Positions 1 to 6,811 of a stretch of DNA of 64,000 bases are shown piece after piece. The stretch spans positions 28,448 to 92,447 of the forward strand of contig CAUSAG010000006.1 of NCBI GenBank assembly GCA_963529665.1, written 5' to 3'. A model generated the notes under the pieces. That model did no database searches and had not been told where the DNA came from. It saw only the letters and a program-made list of their open reading frames with translations. Within the stretch, counting starts at the first letter, position 1. The number at the start of each line of letters is the position of its first letter. The translations under genes and the position numbers were made by a program. This DNA is from Kingella_B sp963529665 (GTDB lineage Bacteria > Pseudomonadota > Gammaproteobacteria > Burkholderiales > Neisseriaceae).

Positions 1-29
1 TTACCTGTTACCAAAACAATTTGTGCCAT
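1..29 (-). CDS. zot: Zot-like phage assembly ATPase, 5' end only
   Basis: Only the first nine codons are inside the window. They read MAQIVLVTG and then N, which fits the start of Zot/pI-family proteins, where a short strand leads straight into a Walker A loop. An AAAGGAAAG ribosome binding site sits just upstream of the ATG, and the gene follows the DUF2523 gene by 21 bases, the order seen in CTX- and MDA-type filamentous phages. Zot/pI is the inner-membrane ATPase that drives virion extrusion. The Walker motif itself lies outside the window, so the identification rests on position and these few residues. Confidence 0.6.
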
Positions 30-50
30 TGCCTTTCCTTTATTGCTTCA

Positions 51-344
51 TTAGCCTTTTTTGCCTGTTGGCATCAATTTGGTTAATGTCTTAAACGTCA
101 AAATAAAGGTTAGGCAGCCTAGAAAGATATTTAGAACCGTGCCACCACCTGAAATATAAAAGAGTTGCAATAGACCAGCAGGAACGCCTTGTACGGATGC
201 TGCGATGCGCTCTTTAAAGCCTGAAATCAATGCTTCTAAGCCTACATAGGTTACAGCGGATAAGCCAAATGCCGTCATAATTCTGCCCGCAAGTGTGCCT
301 AAACCGCTTAACAGCATGGGTATCAGAGCAGCTAGAAACTTCAT
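51..344 (-). CDS. DUF2523 family protein, pVI-like minor coat protein of filamentous phage
   Basis: The product has 97 residues and two to three hydrophobic segments (about residues 4-17, 27-40 and 62-85), typical of DUF2523 proteins encoded between the adsorption protein and Zot in Neisseria filamentous phages. By position and size it corresponds to pVI, the membrane-embedded minor coat protein at the pIII end of the virion. It starts 8 bases after the TspB-like gene, so the two are probably co-translated. A near-DUS with one extra base (AGGCAGCCTaGAAA, around 112-125) lies within the gene. Family assignment is from memory of the sequence pattern; the structural role is inferred from context. 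Confidence 0.75.
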   Translation of the reverse strand: MKFLAALIPMLLSGLGTLAGRIMTAFGLSAVTYVGLEALISGFKERIAASVQGVPAGLLQLFYISGGGTVLNIFLGCLTFILTFKTLTKLMPTGKKG

Positions 345-352
345 ATTTCCCC

Positions 353-1777
353 CTAACTTTCACGAATCGTGCGAGCACAAAAAAACGCAGCAACGAGCCA
401 AGCAAATGCGATAATCATTGGGCGTAGCATACTGGCTAAATCGCATGCAGGTTGCATACTGAATCCGAAGGTTGAACCGAATGCTTGGAATTGCACAGGT
501 ACGGGACACACGCCATCTGTTGGGAAGACGTTGTCGGGTGTGAATTTAAGAGATACTTCCTCTTTTGGAATATCAAAATCGGTATCTGTTGTTTCAGGTT
601 TATCAGGGACGGTATCGCAGGCGAGAATATCGGGGTGTTCTTTGCACAAATCTATCGGCGCGGGCTGGGATGCGGGTTGCGTTTTTTTATCAGGATTGTC
701 GGTTTTGTTGTCGGGAGCGGCGTTAGGATCAAGTTTGGGAGCTTGGGGGCTATCGGGGGTTAAGTCGGGGCGGTCGGTTATCACTTCTTTAACTGATCCG
801 TCGCTATTGAATGTCCACTTGCTTTGTTTGGCTTTGCCATCTGCTGGATCGGTATAGGGGCGAGATTGGGCAACTGTGCCGTCTGTAACGAGTATTTTTG
901 GTTCGCCGTCGGGTTTTACTTCTGATGTGCGTACCCATTCGTCGGGGGCTGCGGTGGCTTCGGGTGTGCCTTCTTCAATGAATTCGTCTAGCGTCATGGG
1001 GACGTAATCAACGTATTTAAAAATAACTACGCCAGAATCCATATTTATATATGGGGGATTAGTAGAAACACACTTTCCACCCCAACCTGTCGTTTCATAA
1101 TGGTAAGTTTTACCATTTAAAACAAATGTTTTAGATTGACAATAAGCTCGGGCTACTGCTGTAGCGGCATCAATTCCTTTGGCATAGTCCAATAATTCGC
1201 AATCGTTTTTTAAATCGTATTTACATATATTCTCTACTTGAAGGGAAGTCTGATTAGAGCCACTTAAAGCATTCTGGGAATTTTTGGTAGCGATTACGAT
1301 GTAGGTATTGTCGTCGGCGGGGCGGACGAAGTCGTTGCGTTCGTCGTTCCATGAGAATTTTGAGCCAGAAATTGCACTAGAAACCAATTGCCAAACTAGG
1401 AATTGCCAACCTGTTCTTAAAGTGAGGCTGCCTAATGCTTTTCCACCTTTTAAAATTGCTGGACCCGCTGCCCGAGCCTTTTGTAATAAACTCGCAAATA
1501 CTTTTCTTTTATCGGTTACTACCCTGTATGTTGCTGGAATGGTATCGGCAGATTGTGCACCATTGCTGCCGACTACGGCGGCAGGCAGTGTTGTACTGCC
1601 GTGAAATTGACTACCGCGTAATGTGTGAGATAACCCGCTAATATCGCGTGTTCTGTCGTATTCAAAAGTATAGTGCCCATCTCTTACAACGGTTCTTAAT
1701 CCATTTTGGTTAAAACCGCCGTTATCGGCAAAGGCAATACAAGGGATAAGGGTGCAAGCTAGCAATAGTCTTTTCAT
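353..1777 (-). CDS. tspB: TspB-like filamentous phage adsorption / minor coat protein (pIII-like)
   Basis: 474 residues. There is a Sec signal peptide (MKRLLLACTLIPCIAFA, then DNGG), a long extracytoplasmic N-terminal region, a Pro/Asp/Lys-rich linker at about residues 330-385, a cysteine-containing C-terminal domain (CKEHPDILAC and a later Cys pair near 420-445) and a final membrane anchor at about 450-468 followed by RTIRES. This is the layout of TspB, the phage-encoded surface protein of Neisseria meningitidis reported to bind IgG and to serve as the phage pIII-type protein. Start and upstream stop overlap (ATGA at 1774-1777), indicating translational coupling. Homology is strongest by architecture; the N-terminal receptor-binding part is expected to be variable, so IgG binding cannot be assumed here. 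Confidence 0.8.
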   Translation of the reverse strand: MKRLLLACTLIPCIAFADNGGFNQNGLRTVVRDGHYTFEYDRTRDISGLSHTLRGSQFHGSTTLPAAVVGSNGAQSADTIPATYRVVTDKRKVFASLLQKARAAGPAILKGGKALGSLTLRTGWQFLVWQLVSSAISGSKFSWNDERNDFVRPADDNTYIVIATKNSQNALSGSNQTSLQVENICKYDLKNDCELLDYAKGIDAATAVARAYCQSKTFVLNGKTYHYETTGWGGKCVSTNPPYINMDSGVVIFKYVDYVPMTLDEFIEEGTPEATAAPDEWVRTSEVKPDGEPKILVTDGTVAQSRPYTDPADGKAKQSKWTFNSDGSVKEVITDRPDLTPDSPQAPKLDPNAAPDNKTDNPDKKTQPASQPAPIDLCKEHPDILACDTVPDKPETTDTDFDIPKEEVSLKFTPDNVFPTDGVCPVPVQFQAFGSTFGFSMQPACDLASMLRPMIIAFAWLVAAFFCARTIRES

Positions 1778-2103
1778 TCTCTACGGATTAACTCTTTTTC
1801 CCTTTCCTGTTCCTGCCGTTTCTGTTTCATAAATTCCATAAACTCTATTTGTTCGGAAGTGGGTGGGTTTGTTGGCGGCGGAACTGGATTAGGGGCATTG
1901 TCTAAAAATATATCGTCATCATCATTTTTTGATTGACGCGTCTTAGATTTTTTACTTCTGCTGTCCAAAATAACATATGTAATAACGCACAGAACAAATA
2001 ATGCAATGCTTGCATTCTTGTTAAATTCTGTAAGACTTTGGTATCTATTTACCCAAACAAAAATAATGGCAGCGCAAACAGTTGGTATAGTCCCTTTCAA
2101 CAT
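1774..2103 (-). CDS. small membrane protein of filamentous prophage, unknown function
   Basis: 109 residues from the ATG at 2103, chosen because AAAGGG lies about 9 bases upstream; an upstream in-frame ATG would add 14 residues but has no visible ribosome binding site. The N-terminus holds one hydrophobic helix and a second follows at about residues 28-45. The rest is charged: a Lys/Arg-Ser stretch, an Asp cluster (DDDDIF), a Pro/Asn/Thr-rich piece and a strongly charged Glu/Arg/Lys tail that could form a coiled coil. The stop overlaps the tspB start by four bases. I recognise no family. Position between the coat genes and tspB suggests a virion or assembly role, which is inference. Confidence 0.6.
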   Translation of the reverse strand: MLKGTIPTVCAAIIFVWVNRYQSLTEFNKNASIALFVLCVITYVILDSRSKKSKTRQSKNDDDDIFLDNAPNPVPPPTNPPTSEQIEFMEFMKQKRQEQEREKELIRRE

Positions 2104-2157
2104 TTCAAACCCTTTCATAATGAAAGGTTTGAATGTAGCACGCACATTGCGCTTTTG

Positions 2158-2223
2158 CTAGATGAATAGCTTCAATATCAGCATTAGGGCGAAAAAGCTG
2201 TATAGCGTCCATATGTCAATCAT
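2158..2223 (-). CDS. 21-residue hydrophobic micro-protein, candidate pVII/pIX-type minor coat
   Basis: The ATG lies inside the last codons of the preceding 103-residue gene (8-base overlap) and the frame ends at TAG 2158-2160. The product begins MIDIWTLYSFF and continues as one uninterrupted hydrophobic helix. Filamentous phages encode pVII and pIX, proteins of about 30 residues that are almost entirely one membrane helix, next to the major coat gene. Size, composition, overlap and position fit such a role. There is only a weak upstream purine run. Without homologues or proteomics the gene remains a candidate. Confidence 0.4.
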   Translation of the reverse strand: MIDIWTLYSFFALMLILKLFI

Positions 2224-2527
2224 GGGGTTTCTCGTCTTGTTCGCTCATGCTGCGGATTAGGCTGTATACCTGCCTGAACAGGAATATCAGGGATACGATG
2301 CCGATAATGGGGGCGGCGAGTTCTGCTCCTAGCATTACTTGCTCTTCCAAACTGCATTCGGGGAAACTTAATTGGATTTTTTGACCGTTTAAATACCAAT
2401 CTTGCCCTTGTTTTACTGGGCGAATTAATAAGCCTTCTGCGGTTATGGTTGGGGGCTGCTGACTGAGTAAATAGTCATGCGCTGCTTCGCTGTTGACGAA
2501 GCATTGGTAGCCTATTCTGTAACCCAT
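2216..2527 (-). CDS. filamentous prophage membrane protein, unknown function
   Basis: 103 residues. The N-terminal two thirds are soluble (MGYRIGYQCFVNSEAAHDYL... WYLNGQKIQLSFPECS) with two cysteines; a single membrane helix at about residues 66-86 (ELAAPIIGIVSLIFLF) is followed by a short basic/acidic tail. Proteins of this type sit directly after the major coat gene in Neisseria filamentous phages; I do not know a demonstrated function. The gene starts 19 bases after the coat-protein stop and its end overlaps the 21-residue ORF. A role in the virion tip or in assembly is inferred only from position. Confidence 0.65.
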   Translation of the reverse strand: MGYRIGYQCFVNSEAAHDYLLSQQPPTITAEGLLIRPVKQGQDWYLNGQKIQLSFPECSLEEQVMLGAELAAPIIGIVSLIFLFRQVYSLIRSMSEQDEKPHD

Positions 2528-2546
2528 TTCAGTAGCCCCCTTTTTA

Positions 2547-2789
2547 TTAGCTCGCAGTTTTGGTCATGCGGAATGCCATACGGAAGCCTTGGATCAGGAC
2601 GATTACGGACAATACGGCTGTGCCGATTGCGGTAATCATGATGGCAAACTTGGCAATTTCGGTCGCTGCGGTTGTGCCGATTGATGAAATATCGTTATCG
2701 GCAAAGGCGAGCATAGGCGTTGCCATTGCTGCTGCGAATAAGGCGCGTTTGTTTGCGATTGCGCCTTTGGCTTTTTGGATTAGATTCAT
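2547..2789 (-). CDS. major coat protein (pVIII-like) precursor of filamentous phage
   Basis: 80 residues with a signal sequence of about 30 residues ending MATPMLAFA, giving a mature protein of about 50 residues beginning DNDISSIG. The mature form has the pVIII plan: acidic N-terminus, central hydrophobic helix (FAIMITAIGTAVLSVIVLI) and basic C-terminus (FRMAFRMTK). Leader peptidase would process it at the inner membrane before assembly around the ssDNA. The ATG is preceded by AAGGAG. A DUS palindrome lies just upstream (2826-2843). Length, cleavage site and charge pattern make this one of the safest calls in the prophage. Confidence 0.9.
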   Translation of the reverse strand: MNLIQKAKGAIANKRALFAAAMATPMLAFADNDISSIGTTAATEIAKFAIMITAIGTAVLSVIVLIQGFRMAFRMTKTAS

Positions 2790-2825
2790 GATGAACTCCT
2801 TGAAAGTTGATAAGAGGCTTTTATT

Positions 2826-2843
2826 TTTCAGGCAGCCTGAAAC
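2826..2843 (-). terminator. palindromic DUS hairpin before the coat gene
   Basis: TTTCAGGCAGCCTGAAA is an almost perfect palindrome built on a DUS. It lies between a small upstream ORF and the major coat gene. On the minus strand it is followed by AAATAAAAG rather than a clean U-run, so termination may be partial. It is the only intact DUS I see in the prophage. Confidence 0.45.
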
Positions 2844-2864
2844 CTGATTACTTCATCCGTGCGA

Positions 2865-2969
2865 TTACCCAAATAGATAATAGGCGGATGTAAATAACCC
2901 TATAAGGCAGATGATTAGTGCGACAACGCAGCATTTAAACCAAAATGGGATGGGTTGTTTCATGCTCAT
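2865..2969 (-). CDS. 34-residue single-helix membrane protein, phage minor coat candidate
   Basis: ATG at 2967-2969 is preceded by AAGGA about 9 bases upstream, a good ribosome binding site, and the frame ends TAA at 2865. The product begins MSMKQPIPFWFK and then forms one strongly hydrophobic helix (VVALIICLIGLF) ending SAYYLFG. It has the size and one-helix design of pVII/pIX-like virion tip proteins and sits immediately before the major coat gene, as expected. I found no named family. The ribosome binding site and gene packing make translation likely. Confidence 0.55.
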   Translation of the reverse strand: MSMKQPIPFWFKCCVVALIICLIGLFTSAYYLFG

Positions 2970-2989
2970 CAGTGTTTCCTTTTTGTTAG

Positions 2990-3316
2990 TTAATCGGGAT
3001 AGAATTCTGAATAATCACCATCGTAATCTTCATCAATTAAGCCTAAATCAAGGAGATGCTCTCTAAACTCTTCATCACTCTCAGATTCTCCACAATATTC
3101 ATGCTCTAAATCTCCCCTAGCATACATTTCATCTTCTACATCTTGGGCAACAGTCATTTTGTCGTACATCTGTGTTGTTACGTCATCAATTTGTTGAGAA
3201 TCTGTATTTTGTTCTTTCAATATGATCAGTTGCTCAAACAGTTCATCGGCTTCTGCCAATAAAGAATCGCGAATATTTAGCAGCTCATCACTTGAATAAT
3301 CTGAATAATCACTCAT
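2990..3316 (-). CDS. highly acidic prophage protein, unknown function
   Basis: 108 residues, strikingly acidic: the N-terminus is MSDYSDYSSDELL, the middle is helical with Glu-rich heptads (about residues 10-65, coiled coil possible) and the C-terminus is an Asp/Glu run (LIDEDYDGDYSEFYPD). No membrane segment or cysteine cluster. It lies between the ssDNA-binding protein and the small virion genes. Strong negative charge suggests binding to a basic partner or nucleic-acid mimicry, but that is speculation; I do not recognise the family. Confidence 0.55.
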   Translation of the reverse strand: MSDYSDYSSDELLNIRDSLLAEADELFEQLIILKEQNTDSQQIDDVTTQMYDKMTVAQDVEDEMYARGDLEHEYCGESESDEEFREHLLDLGLIDEDYDGDYSEFYPD

Positions 3317-3398
3317 GGTTTTGCCTGTGGGATAGCGAGTTGGAAAGGGGCGGTTATTGGGCTTTTATCCGCGCGACCGCCCGCACGCGGTAAAGTCT

Positions 3399-3701
3399 TT
3401 AAGACGCAGTGGCTTTTGCTGCTGCTACTGGTTTGATTTGGTAAATTTCATTTACCAACTTGCCTTTTTTCATTGTTTGCCGCATGTCAAATTCAATTTC
3501 ACATGGCAGTTTGCCTTTGAAATGCAATAATTCAGCGTGTTTGGCTTCATCGCCATATTCGCATTCCAGATAGTCAACGCCGAACTCATTTGCGCTGGTT
3601 TCGGAAATGGGTAGCTCAATCGTTAGGCGGGTGTAGTCGTACTCGGTGCCGTTGTCCATTACGCCTTTGTTCCAGCGGATTCGTGTTAGTTTTGCTTTCA
3701 T
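3399..3701 (-). CDS. gpV-like single-stranded DNA-binding protein of filamentous phage
   Basis: 100 residues, small, beta-rich and without signal peptide or membrane segment: MKAKLTRIRWNKGVMDNGTEYDYTRLTIELPI..., ending in an Ala/Lys tail. Size, composition and position directly after rep fit the gene V class, which coats the phage ssDNA and represses rep translation. The start is preceded by AAGAAAGGGCAAAAC. I infer the function from context and fold type; direct sequence resemblance to M13 gpV cannot be judged by eye. The intergenic gap to rep is only 24 bases, so it is probably co-transcribed with it. Confidence 0.65.
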   Translation of the reverse strand: MKAKLTRIRWNKGVMDNGTEYDYTRLTIELPISETSANEFGVDYLECEYGDEAKHAELLHFKGKLPCEIEFDMRQTMKKGKLVNEIYQIKPVAAAKATAS

Positions 3702-3725
3702 GTTTTGCCCTTTCTTGGCGGTTGG

Positions 3726-5222
3726 TTAAAGTAAGTCGTGCCATGTTGCTTGCCAGCTGTTGTCAAAGGCTTGCTGCATTCGGAATAGCTTGGCTTCTTG
3801 GGCGAGTTTGTCCATTCGTTGATGGAATTTGGCTTGCCGTTCTCTTTCGCTTATTTCGTTCATGTAGTTTTTGACTTCGCTGTTATGCTGGTTGGCGATG
3901 TGTTTCATTTGGTGGATGTATTGGACGTTGGCTTGGCGGCAGTCGTGTTTGTCTGCTCCTAGGCGTTTGGGTAGTTTGGTTTTGCCCCCTTTCAGCAAAA
4001 CTTTTATTTCTTCGTCGTCAAAGCCAAACCGTTCCAGTGCGTTAATACAGGGGCTGCAGGCTTGGCTTGCGTACTTTAAAACGTGTTCTAGGTTAATCAT
4101 TTCGGTTTTTTTGATGCGCTCGGCTTTCTTTGGCTGTTCGCGAAACCGACTGAATAGGTCTTGGCAGATGGGATAGGCGGCGGTTAGGTAGCTGCCTGCG
4201 CTGATTAAAATATCGTGTGGGATGATGTAGTCGCGGTTGCGGAGTTGTAATTCAAAGCGTACCCATGGGCTGCTGTTGTCGCCTTGTTCGCAGCCTTTGT
4301 CGTAAACGCGTAACATACGGCTGCTGTTGGGTGTGCCAACGTAAAAGGTTTTGCCTGTGCGTTTGTCATCTAGCCAGTCATAGCCGTGTAGCCTTGCTCT
4401 TGGACGTTGTCCTTTGTTGTCAAAGCCGCCGCTTTGCCATGCGGTTTTGGCATCATCGGGGGTAAATTCGCCGTTGATGAAGTCGTGGGCTAAGTCTATG
4501 CGGGTAATTTTGGCAAAGGGGGCGAATACGGTTAGCCAGCTATGTAGGCGCTCTTCCCAGCCGTCTTGGGCTGCGGTTAAGCCGTCGCCGTATAGGTGGA
4601 TCATGATGCTGTCTTTTTGGTTGAGACCGCCAAAGGCGATTACGCCGTATTTGGCTGTTTCTGTACCCATGACAAAGCTGTATTTGTAGCCGTTGATGCC
4701 GTTTTTTTGTTGGTAGATGCCGAAGCCCATTAGGGTGTGCATGAGTTCGGAGAGTTTTTCGGCGAGATGGCGGATGTTGTCGGGGTGTTGGTCGTCTATG
4801 GGTAAGTCGGGTTCTATCAGTACGTCTTGGGTGAAGGTAAATGTGAGTGTGTCTATGTGGGCTGCGGTTTCGTTGCCTTGGCGCAGTGGAATTTCTTTGA
4901 GTTTGCCGTTTACCATGACGAATTGGCTGGTTTTGGTGCTGTGGGCGCGTAGGGTGGACTTTTTGGCGTTGCTGCCTTTGTCCGCCGCTTCACGAGATAC
5001 GCCGTTTTGTCCCCCCGTGTTACTAGCGGGGGCGCTTTGCGCCGCCGTGTCTGCAATCGCCTGACGGCTGCTTGCCGCCACGTCGTCGCAATCGCTTGCC
5101 GCTACATAACGCGAAAATCCGCGTTTGGCATCGGCTTTGCGTGTGTAGCTGCGGATGAATTGTCCGTTGATGTATAAATCAAACTTGCCTTGTTCGTTTT
5201 GGATGATTTGGCAGGTATTCAT
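3726..5222 (-). CDS. filamentous phage replication initiation protein (Rep_trans/RstA-like)
   Basis: 498 residues. After an N-terminal DNA-binding-like segment (MNTCQIIQNEQGKFDLYINGQ) comes a low-complexity linker (about residues 50-95) and then the catalytic domain: HIDTLTFTF (122-130), RIDLAHDF (241-248) and LRVYDKG (304-310), with Tyr307 and Lys309 the expected nicking residues, followed by WVRFELQLRNR. This is the replication initiation factor family of RstA/NGO-type phage proteins, which nicks double-stranded phage DNA for rolling-circle replication. The start overlaps the upstream stop by four bases. A pair of GC-rich hairpins lies inside the linker-coding part (5012-5043) and may be the plus-strand origin. 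Confidence 0.85.
   Translation of the reverse strand: MNTCQIIQNEQGKFDLYINGQFIRSYTRKADAKRGFSRYVAASDCDDVAASSRQAIADTAAQSAPASNTGGQNGVSREAADKGSNAKKSTLRAHSTKTSQFVMVNGKLKEIPLRQGNETAAHIDTLTFTFTQDVLIEPDLPIDDQHPDNIRHLAEKLSELMHTLMGFGIYQQKNGINGYKYSFVMGTETAKYGVIAFGGLNQKDSIMIHLYGDGLTAAQDGWEERLHSWLTVFAPFAKITRIDLAHDFINGEFTPDDAKTAWQSGGFDNKGQRPRARLHGYDWLDDKRTGKTFYVGTPNSSRMLRVYDKGCEQGDNSSPWVRFELQLRNRDYIIPHDILISAGSYLTAAYPICQDLFSRFREQPKKAERIKKTEMINLEHVLKYASQACSPCINALERFGFDDEEIKVLLKGGKTKLPKRLGADKHDCRQANVQYIHQMKHIANQHNSEVKNYMNEISERERQAKFHQRMDKLAQEAKLFRMQQAFDNSWQATWHDLL
5012..5043. other. paired GC-rich hairpins inside rep, candidate phage plus-strand origin
   Basis: CCCCCG (5012-5017) pairs with CGGGGG (5027-5032) around a 9-base loop, and GGCGC (5031-5035) pairs with GCGCC (5039-5043) around TTT. 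They fall in the part of rep that encodes the variable linker with PASNTGG. An origin within the replication gene has been reported for a Xanthomonas filamentous phage (from memory), so this is a reasonable origin candidate. Confidence 0.4.
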
Positions 5223-5482
5223 TTGCTTGCCCCTGTTTTCTTTTTGGCTTGGTTTTGTCTTGCTAGCTCGCGCCAGTCGGTTTTTGTGTAGTCAATCGTG
5301 TTTTCAAATACATCTAGATGCTTGGCTTCAAACTGGGCTACTCTTTCGCAAACTTCGGCTAGGGTTTGGCAAATGTGGGTTTCTATTGCGCCTGTGTTTG
5401 TTGCGTTAATAACTAGCATGTTTAGCTGGTAGTTTTGGCTTTCGGCGTTGCGTTTGATTTGGACGGATAGATCGATGTTCAT
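5219..5482 (-). CDS. small prophage protein upstream of rep, unknown function
   Basis: 87 residues from the ATG at 5482 (MNIDLSVQIKRNAESQNYQLNMLVINATNTGAI...), chosen because AAAGGG lies about 10 bases upstream; a longer version would overlap the preceding gene by about 40 bases. It looks like a compact alpha/beta cytoplasmic protein with a Lys-rich end (NQAKKKTGASK) and two cysteines. The stop overlaps the rep start by four bases, so it is probably translationally coupled to rep and may act in replication or its control. No family recognised. Confidence 0.55.
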   Translation of the reverse strand: MNIDLSVQIKRNAESQNYQLNMLVINATNTGAIETHICQTLAEVCERVAQFEAKHLDVFENTIDYTKTDWRELARQNQAKKKTGASK

Positions 5483-5486
5483 TGGA

Positions 5487-5798
5487 TTACCCTTTGCAGA
5501 AGCTAGCTTTTCTATCAATCTCATCAATGCGATCTCTTAATGCTTCTAACTGTTTGAAATATTGGTTTTCCCATAGACCTTGTGAAGTGAGTAAATCAAG
5601 AACTAATCTGATTTCGCTGCTTATCGTGCAACAGGACAAAAATGGCACACAATTTTTTTTGAATTGCTTTTCTAAATGTTCAACATGCTCGCTGTATCTA
5701 TCAATAATGATTTGTAAATCAATTTCAACTACACTTTGATCGTCTTTGTTACTGTATCTTCTTGCGCTGTTTCTTGCTCGTGCGTTGGTTTTTTCCAT
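5487..5798 (-). CDS. first gene of the prophage operon, unknown function
   Basis: 103 residues: a basic start (MEKTNARARNSARRYSNK), then helical, amphipathic segments with heptad-like spacing (IDLQIIIDRYSEHVEHLEKQF; QYFKQLEALRDRIDEIDRK) that could form a coiled coil, and four cysteines. It is the most upstream minus-strand gene I can see in the prophage and ends four bases before the next start. Its ribosome binding site (AGGGG) falls in one arm of a 7-bp hairpin (5805-5833). Position suggests an early regulatory or replication function, without direct evidence. Confidence 0.5.
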   Translation of the reverse strand: MEKTNARARNSARRYSNKDDQSVVEIDLQIIIDRYSEHVEHLEKQFKKNCVPFLSCCTISSEIRLVLDLLTSQGLWENQYFKQLEALRDRIDEIDRKASFCKG

Positions 5799-5804
5799 GA
5801 TAAA

Positions 5805-5833
5805 AGCCCCTAACTCATTAAAAGTAAGGGGCT
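5805..5833 (-). promoter_or_regulatory. hairpin that can mask the ribosome binding site of the first prophage gene
   Basis: AGCCCCT (5805-5811) pairs with AGGGGCT (5827-5833) across a 15-base loop. On the minus strand the downstream arm contains the AGGGG that lies about 8 bases before the ATG at 5798, so pairing would hide the ribosome binding site. A third copy of AGCCCCTA occurs at about 5892. It could instead belong to the phage intergenic origin region. Confidence 0.4.
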
Positions 5834-5917
5834 ATCAGCCTTATGCTTGAATAATTGCTTGGCTTGCCAGCAAATGATACTTTGTCAGATTTAGCCCCTA
5901 TGGAGCTTGTAATATAT

Positions 5918-5959
5918 AAGGCAGCCTGAAAACGCCCAATCCCGTTTTCAGGCTGCCTT
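5918..5959 (-). terminator. DUS inverted pair after rpe
   Basis: Two facing DUS (AAGGCAGCCTGAAAACG ... CGTTTTCAGGCTGCCTT) form a 17-bp stem 20 bases beyond the rpe stop; it also marks the approximate prophage-chromosome boundary. Confidence 0.75.
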
Positions 5960-5978
5960 AGCATTGCAAAACGCTGCC

Positions 5979-6656
5979 CTACGCTTTTGCCAACGCTGCG
6001 CGCATCGCCTGAATCACGCCCGCATAATCATCCGCATCAAAAATCGCCGAGCCTGCCACAAAAGTATCCGCTCCTGCGGCGGCAGCGGCGGCGATGTTGT
6101 CGACTTTGATGCCGCCGTCCACTTCCAAACGGATGCGTCGTCCGCTTTGTTGCTCGTAGGCATCCAGCAGCGCGCGGGTTTGACGCAGTTTTTCCAGCGT
6201 GTGCGGAATGAATTTTTGCCCGCCAAAACCAGGGTTCACCGACATCAGCAACACCATATCCAATTTGTCTAACACATTTTCCAGCACATGAATGGATGTG
6301 GCAGGGTTCAGCACTAAGCCCGCCTGTTTGCCCGCGTCTTTAATCAGCGACAGGCTGCGATCAACATGGCGGCTGGCTTCGGGATGGAAGGTGATGATGT
6401 CGGCGCCTGCTTTGATAAACGCACCAATCATGTCGTCCACAGGCTCAATCATCAGGTGCACGTCTATCGGCGCGCTGGTATGCGGTCGCAGCGCGGCGCA
6501 AATCATCGGACCAAAGGTGAGATTGGGCACATAGTGGTTGTCCATCACGTCAAAATGAATCATGTCTGCGCCGGCGGCGACCACGTTGCGTACTTCTTCG
6601 CCCAAGCGGGCAAAATCGGCAGACAAAATGCTGGGGGCGATGCGGTAATGGCTCAT
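5979..6656 (-). CDS. rpe: ribulose-phosphate 3-epimerase
   Basis: 225 residues from ATG 6656, which has AAGGA seven bases upstream; nine extra in-frame codons upstream are not needed. The protein starts MSHYRIAPSILSADFARLGEE and contains the TIM-barrel signatures MIHFDVMDNHYVPNLTFGP, VHLMIEPVD, MSVNPGFGGQ and RLEVDGGI with the metal-binding His and Asp residues in place. It interconverts ribulose 5-phosphate and xylulose 5-phosphate in the pentose phosphate pathway. Complete and of normal length. It is transcribed toward the prophage and ends with a DUS-pair terminator. Confidence 0.95.
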   Translation of the reverse strand: MSHYRIAPSILSADFARLGEEVRNVVAAGADMIHFDVMDNHYVPNLTFGPMICAALRPHTSAPIDVHLMIEPVDDMIGAFIKAGADIITFHPEASRHVDRSLSLIKDAGKQAGLVLNPATSIHVLENVLDKLDMVLLMSVNPGFGGQKFIPHTLEKLRQTRALLDAYEQQSGRRIRLEVDGGIKVDNIAAAAAAGADTFVAGSAIFDADDYAGVIQAMRAALAKA

Positions 6657-6774
6657 GTTCAATCCTTCACAAAAAAATAGCAATAGCGCGATTTTAGCAC
6701 CGCCTGCGTTTTTCAGGCTGCCTGAATGCGCATAAAGCCTTATTCAACTGCGTACGCCATTGAGCGACACGCGC

Positions 6775-6780
6775 TATAAT
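6775..6780 (+). promoter_or_regulatory. -10 box (TATAAT) of ttcA
   Basis: A perfect TATAAT lies 32 bases before the ttcA start. I see no good -35 hexamer at 16-18 bases, so activity may depend on other contacts. Confidence 0.4.
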
Positions 6781-6811
6781 CGCGCCTTTTCATTTTTCGG
6801 AACACGCAACC

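Noticed and set aside
369..857. Plus-strand open frame opposite the tspB-like gene
   Set aside because: It lies antisense to a well-supported gene with signal peptide and membrane anchor; low-complexity translation.
5855..5917. dif-like or dRS3 site at the right prophage boundary
   Set aside because: No ATTCCC-N8-GGGAAT and no XerCD-like palindrome could be seen; junction remains undefined.
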